Part shown: positions 60,103 to 64,000 of the stretch, piece by piece
How the letters are laid out: each line of letters opens with the position of its first letter
Position numbering within the stretch: position 1 is the first letter of the stretch
Assembly: GCF_905147045.1 (NCBI RefSeq)
Contig: NC_065890.1
Location: 8,990,001 to 9,054,000 of the forward strand
From: Nymphalis io
Lineage: Eukaryota; Arthropoda; Insecta; Lepidoptera; Nymphalidae
Reading direction: 5' to 3'
DNA length: 64,000 bases
Notes under the pieces: model-generated
Told to the model about the DNA's origin: nothing
Seen by the model: the letters and a program-made list of their open reading frames with translations, nothing else
The model's database searches: none
Position numbers and translations under genes: made by a program

Positions 60103-60320
60103 AGCTTAAAAGCCGAGATGGCCTTCTTTTCTTCATCTCGTGCTTGACGGTGAAGGAAAACATCGTGAGGATACCTGCATGTGTCTAATTTCATTTAAAT
60201 CCACATGTGTATTCTACCAACCCGCATTGGAGCAGAGTGGTGGAATAAGCTCCAAACCTTCTCCTTAAAAGAGAGAGGAGGCCTTAGCCCAGCAGTGGGA
60301 CATTAAAAGGCTGTTACTTG
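60103..60320 (+). repeat. tRNA-derived SINE, 5'-shortened
   Basis: It runs AAAAGCCGAGATGGCC, CATCTCGTGCTTGACGGTGA, GGAAAACATCGTGAGGATAC, ACCAACCCGCATTGGAGCAG, CTTCTCCTTAAAAGAGAGAG, GCCTTAGCCCAGCAGTGGGA, AGGCTGTTAC. This resembles a SINE family very common in butterflies. The B-box part of the head is deleted, so it cannot be transcribed from its own Pol III promoter. Confidence 0.75.
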
Positions 60321-61849
60321 AGATGAATTATAAATACAAACAAATGAAAATTTAGTGATGCTTGTCCGGTTTTGATCCTTCGTGTTCCAGCCACTGGGCC
60401 ATCTGAGAAAAATGTTTATAGGAAAAAAATATCAATTATAGAGCTTCTTACATTTTTTATCACAACACGTTAAGTACTTCATAACTTATTATTTATATAG
60501 TTTTTTTTGCATTAGTGGATACTAAAAGAATAAGACACGATGAGTAATTCAAATAAAGGGCCAAAACTGTCTCGATTAATATATTATGAAACTTATTATC
60601 TTTCCTTCAAATATTATATAAAAGCATAATTCAGCTTGAAAAAGGCTTCAATAAAATATATAAAAAAGGATTAAATGCGAGTAGATACGTAATTTATCTT
60701 ACTAGAAATACTGCCAGCCGAGCCTTTTATATTTTGTTTTCTATTCATACATATTTATGTATTATTTATGGTATGTGTATTAAAATACGATATTATATAT
60801 TTTACTTTAAGTAAATTATACCTGAAAGTAAATTGCTAATAAATCATACCTTAATATATTTAAAATACATAAGTAATCACGATGAAAATGTTTTCCCAGT
60901 TTTCAATAACCAACAACAAGCTACTTACGAATTATAACCTACATACTTTCTGAACACAAATGAGAGCAAAGTTTGTTTTCTATTCGCATAAAATTATTGT
61001 CGAATAAGTTTCTCCCGATCCGAATGTTTTAGGAAACATATATTTATTTCCATGTCGGTAAACATTGTTTGACTATAAATAAATAAATTGCATGCACATC
61101 GTCTCGCTAAGCATGCTGTAAAATTAAAGTGATTGTAGTTCATTTCGATAGCCGCAAGTTTACTACAATGTAAATAAAGGTAATATTTTCATGCCTATAA
61201 TGATTCATAGAAAATAATAAACAACGTTCAAACTTAGATGTAAAAAAACCATTTATGCTTGTCTGAACTGCCTTTACAAAAACATAATGCGACAAGTTAT
61301 ATTGGTGTAGGTAAATAATTTTGTGACAGCGCATACAGTCATTGATTGAGCCAACGACAATAATTGGTCAGTCGAACCGCGACATCGCAGCCGTCACGGC
61401 CATTAATTGACTGGCAATTTCAATTATAACGCATTGGTAAGTTCACGAAACCCTCGGCTCTCTGCAGTAGTAGCCGTAGATATTCACTCAAAATGTCGTT
61501 GGCAGCTCACTCACTGTGAATTTACGACATTGAAGACGACCAATAAATGCAAATTTTATCGTTTATGGCAGATTTAACGGTAGTGAACTCTTTTACCAAA
61601 AAGCACTAAAGTGGCTCTTACAGTGCAAGCCGGACAAATCTATTTACAATATAAACGCATTATTTTTTTAATAGAAAGGCATTAGATGTACTTTTGTATA
61701 TTTTGTATATGTTGAGAGTTTGATTTCATTTGATTGGAAAATAGTATTGGAAATAAAAACATTTTATTCAAAATGCATTTATAAGTACACAAATAGTTGT
61801 TACAGATTTTTTTTACAAAACAAAATTAAATTGAATTGTAAATAATAAT
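60321..61849. other. Probable mib intron, AT-rich
   Basis: Nothing is recognised apart from a GC-richer islet at about 61,330-61,530 that holds repeated ATTGA/ATTAATTGA-like words. Confidence 0.35.
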
Positions 61850-62345
61850 AATGATTTTTATTTTTATTTTTTTCAGGCATCAAGGCCCATACTTTTGGTA
61901 CACATAATATTACATAACATACATTATATATATTTATAATAATAATTAGAATCACAATCACAAAAATGATAATTAAAATATATAGAATTAATAATTAACT
62001 AATTAATGAATGAGATTAAATAAAATAAAATTGATCATGTGTGAGGCATAACATAAACCAGAGTATTACCCGGACTTCTGGATCATCCGCCGCATTATAT
62101 AACCGTTCACATCATTTGCATTGATCCTTAGGATAGTGTTGAGACTGTCTCTGATTCTACGTTTTATAGATCTGTCCGTGCTGGTGCAAACATATCTGAG
62201 GCACTACAGAATCGAGGCAGATCCAACAATATCCTAAACCCATTATTATATTCAACACGAAGAGCATTGAGCGACTTTTGAGTGTAAAGCCGTTGAAGAT
62301 GAAAGTACCACCGGCCCGTAAAATTTCTCAATACGAACCTGCAGG
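61850..62345 (-). mobile_element. Non-LTR retrotransposon 3' end with ORF2 C-terminus
   Basis: The minus strand reads KSLNALRVEYNNGFRILLDL, PRFCSASDMFAPARTD, then after a frameshift IKRRIRDSLNTILRIN, NGYIMRRMIQKSG and a TAA stop at 62,068-62,066. The YNNxFRxLxxLPRxCSAS block is characteristic of the C-terminal region that follows the RT in several insect LINEs. A 3' untranslated stretch of about 200 bases follows and ends in an A-rich tail (AAAAATAAAAATAAAAAT) near 61,855. The copy is 5'-truncated and dead. Confidence 0.75.
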
Positions 62346-64000
62346 GACTTAATAATCAAAGTCAACTATAAAAAATTCGTTTCTGTAAATAAAAATTGGA
62401 AATATTCATATTATTGTTATGTATTGTCATAAACAGATTGTGAGGCAACCGAAATTATACTGACGTCATTAAAAACAAACTCCCTAAGTCTCGACCTCCA
62501 AGATTATAAATAAATTGAACAGCTCTTTTTGTAGAATTAAAAAGTTTGAATATTTGTAGCATTACCCAAACATGTCGTAGGATTGTGTCAATACTATGAT
62601 TATATCCAAAATATATTAATCAGTATTTTAAAATATCTATAGTCAAGTTAACAATTATCATTTCACTTCTTATTTGTTAATCTAGAACACATTATATACA
62701 TACGAGTATTAAGTAAATTGGTAATTTTAAAGAATATCCACATTCCTTACATTGTATATAAAGGGCGGTTTCTCGAGCACGGGGAAAGAGGAAGGTGTAG
62801 AAAGTGGCCTGTCCGAGGTTGATAAGGCTATTAAAAGTTGCGCTCTAGACTATCATTGGCTGGATTAACCACACGATTTCAATTGATTTTAAAGAAAACC
62901 TCTTACATGAGAAATAAAACAAGTAAGGTTCCAATAAATATAAAGATAAATCTTTTGAGGTAATATAACTTGGAAAGATAAATTAATTTTAAGGATTCGG
63001 CGATTCGCTGTAACTTTATAATTAAATCGTAGTAAGTATCTTGCGTCCTGTATTATACTATAGTATAATAATAATGTCCAACTAGCCATTATAAAATATC
63101 GTCATAGTTCGATACATGTATCACGTACTAACTTTGAAGTAAAAGCGAATTGTGTGCTCGAATTAAAGTTACATGCCATGAAATTTTGTTCAAAGCAATT
63201 ATTGTGAATAGTGCTCACTTCAGCGATGGTAGAATTTCGCGTATAAATCGCGTCACAGACCACAAACAAAAACGTGCATGTGGACCGGCGCCCATTATTC
63301 TCGACTGCATAATCGCTTCGTCCGACGCCCGCATCGCTTCCCGTGCTATTTTATTTCCTCCCAGCACAGTTGTGTTTCAACTAGGCGGAGCTTTTTCACT
63401 GGCGCTTCGGCAGGGAAATTAAACCATGTTTAACTCTGTTTAAGGTCTGGTTCCGGTTAGAGGAGTCGGTGAGCCGGCGAGAACGGCGACAGACCAAAGC
63501 CACCACGCTACAATTCTGGCACAATGTGTGTCCGTTTTAATAGGATTAAACTCATTGTTACATACGATCTGAAAGGACCATGAGCCAAATGAAATTGTTT
63601 CTAGCGAAATCGAAGAGAATATTGCAATTGGTGTTGTTCGATGGATATAAAAGTATGTTACTGGTTCGTTCTGGAACTAATAAAATGATTGGATTTGACT
63701 TTTTTTTTTATTTCTTTCCTATTTAATCAGTTTTAAAAAATTGAGTTCTTGCTTTTAATTGCTATAGTGTGTAATAAAATACTTTTATTAAAAAGAAACA
63801 TGTAACAGATTTGCCTCTAAACGGTTACTTATCAATAGTAATTCCAATAAAACATTTTGGTGTACGTTCAGTTCTTGTCAGTTTTTGTCAGGTATTCGCT
63901 TGGACTGGTTATATTTTATATTTTCTGCTTAATATTTAATAAACGCAGAAGTGAATAGACATGTTCTGGATAAGTACGTTTCATCCTAGTTCTATCACGA
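62346..64000. other. Probable mib intron to the window end
   Basis: AT-rich, with a GC-richer islet at about 63,260-63,540. The open frame at 63,150-63,422 spans this islet but has no known motif or splice-consistent extension. No mib N-terminal exon is seen up to the edge. Confidence 0.35.

Noticed and set aside
1..64000. CRISPR arrays, operons, bacterial promoters or terminators
   Set aside because: The window is animal nuclear DNA with spliced genes. No regularly spaced direct repeats were seen; TA and other simple repeats are microsatellites.

Overview
The window is AT-rich animal nuclear DNA with introns that use GT..AG borders. The encoded proteins are insect-like, and the dispersed repeats look like families common in moths and butterflies: tRNA-derived SINEs, RTE and CR1/Jockey-type LINEs, and mariner. 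The most likely source is a lepidopteran. The species cannot be fixed from this sequence.

The left edge (1-234, minus strand) holds the N-terminus of a DHX16/Prp2-type spliceosomal DEAH-box helicase that runs off the window. After about 7 kb of intergenic DNA come the last six coding exons of mind bomb (mib/MIB1), the RING E3 ligase of Notch-ligand endocytosis, at 7,238-9,566 on the minus strand. They encode the last ankyrin repeats, three RING fingers and the natural C-terminus. No earlier mib exon could be found in the remaining 54 kb, so 9,567-64,000 is best read as one very large mib intron or the 5' part of the locus.

Inside that DNA, on the opposite (plus) strand, lie the two conserved muscle microRNAs: mir-1 (mature 15,740-15,761) and mir-133 (mature 35,271-35,292). 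Both match the animal mature sequences as I know them, and both have a paired opposite arm. Each follows a GC/CpG-rich block (about 15,060-15,600 and 33,840-35,010) that probably holds its promoter. Vertebrate MIR1-2 and MIR133A1 also lie antisense in an intron of MIB1, so the arrangement looks like very old microsynteny.

The rest is AT-rich non-coding DNA with scattered GC-rich islets (candidate enhancers) and transposon debris: a LINE fragment between two SINE pieces (3.3-4.7 kb), a mariner remnant (26.9-27.8 kb), two tRNA-derived SINEs (30.1 and 31.8-32.1 kb), a CR1/L2-like LINE 3' part (40.4-41.4 kb), an RTE element with a nearly whole reverse-transcriptase ORF (48.8-51.1 kb), a 300-bp repeat with several copies, an inverted SINE pair (60.0-60.3 kb) and a LINE 3' end (61.9-62.3 kb). 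Other notable signals are a 39-bp-stem hairpin at 6,508-6,592, a 40-bp perfect palindrome over the RTE stop codon, and a His-to-Asp change at a zinc-ligand position in the second mib RING finger.
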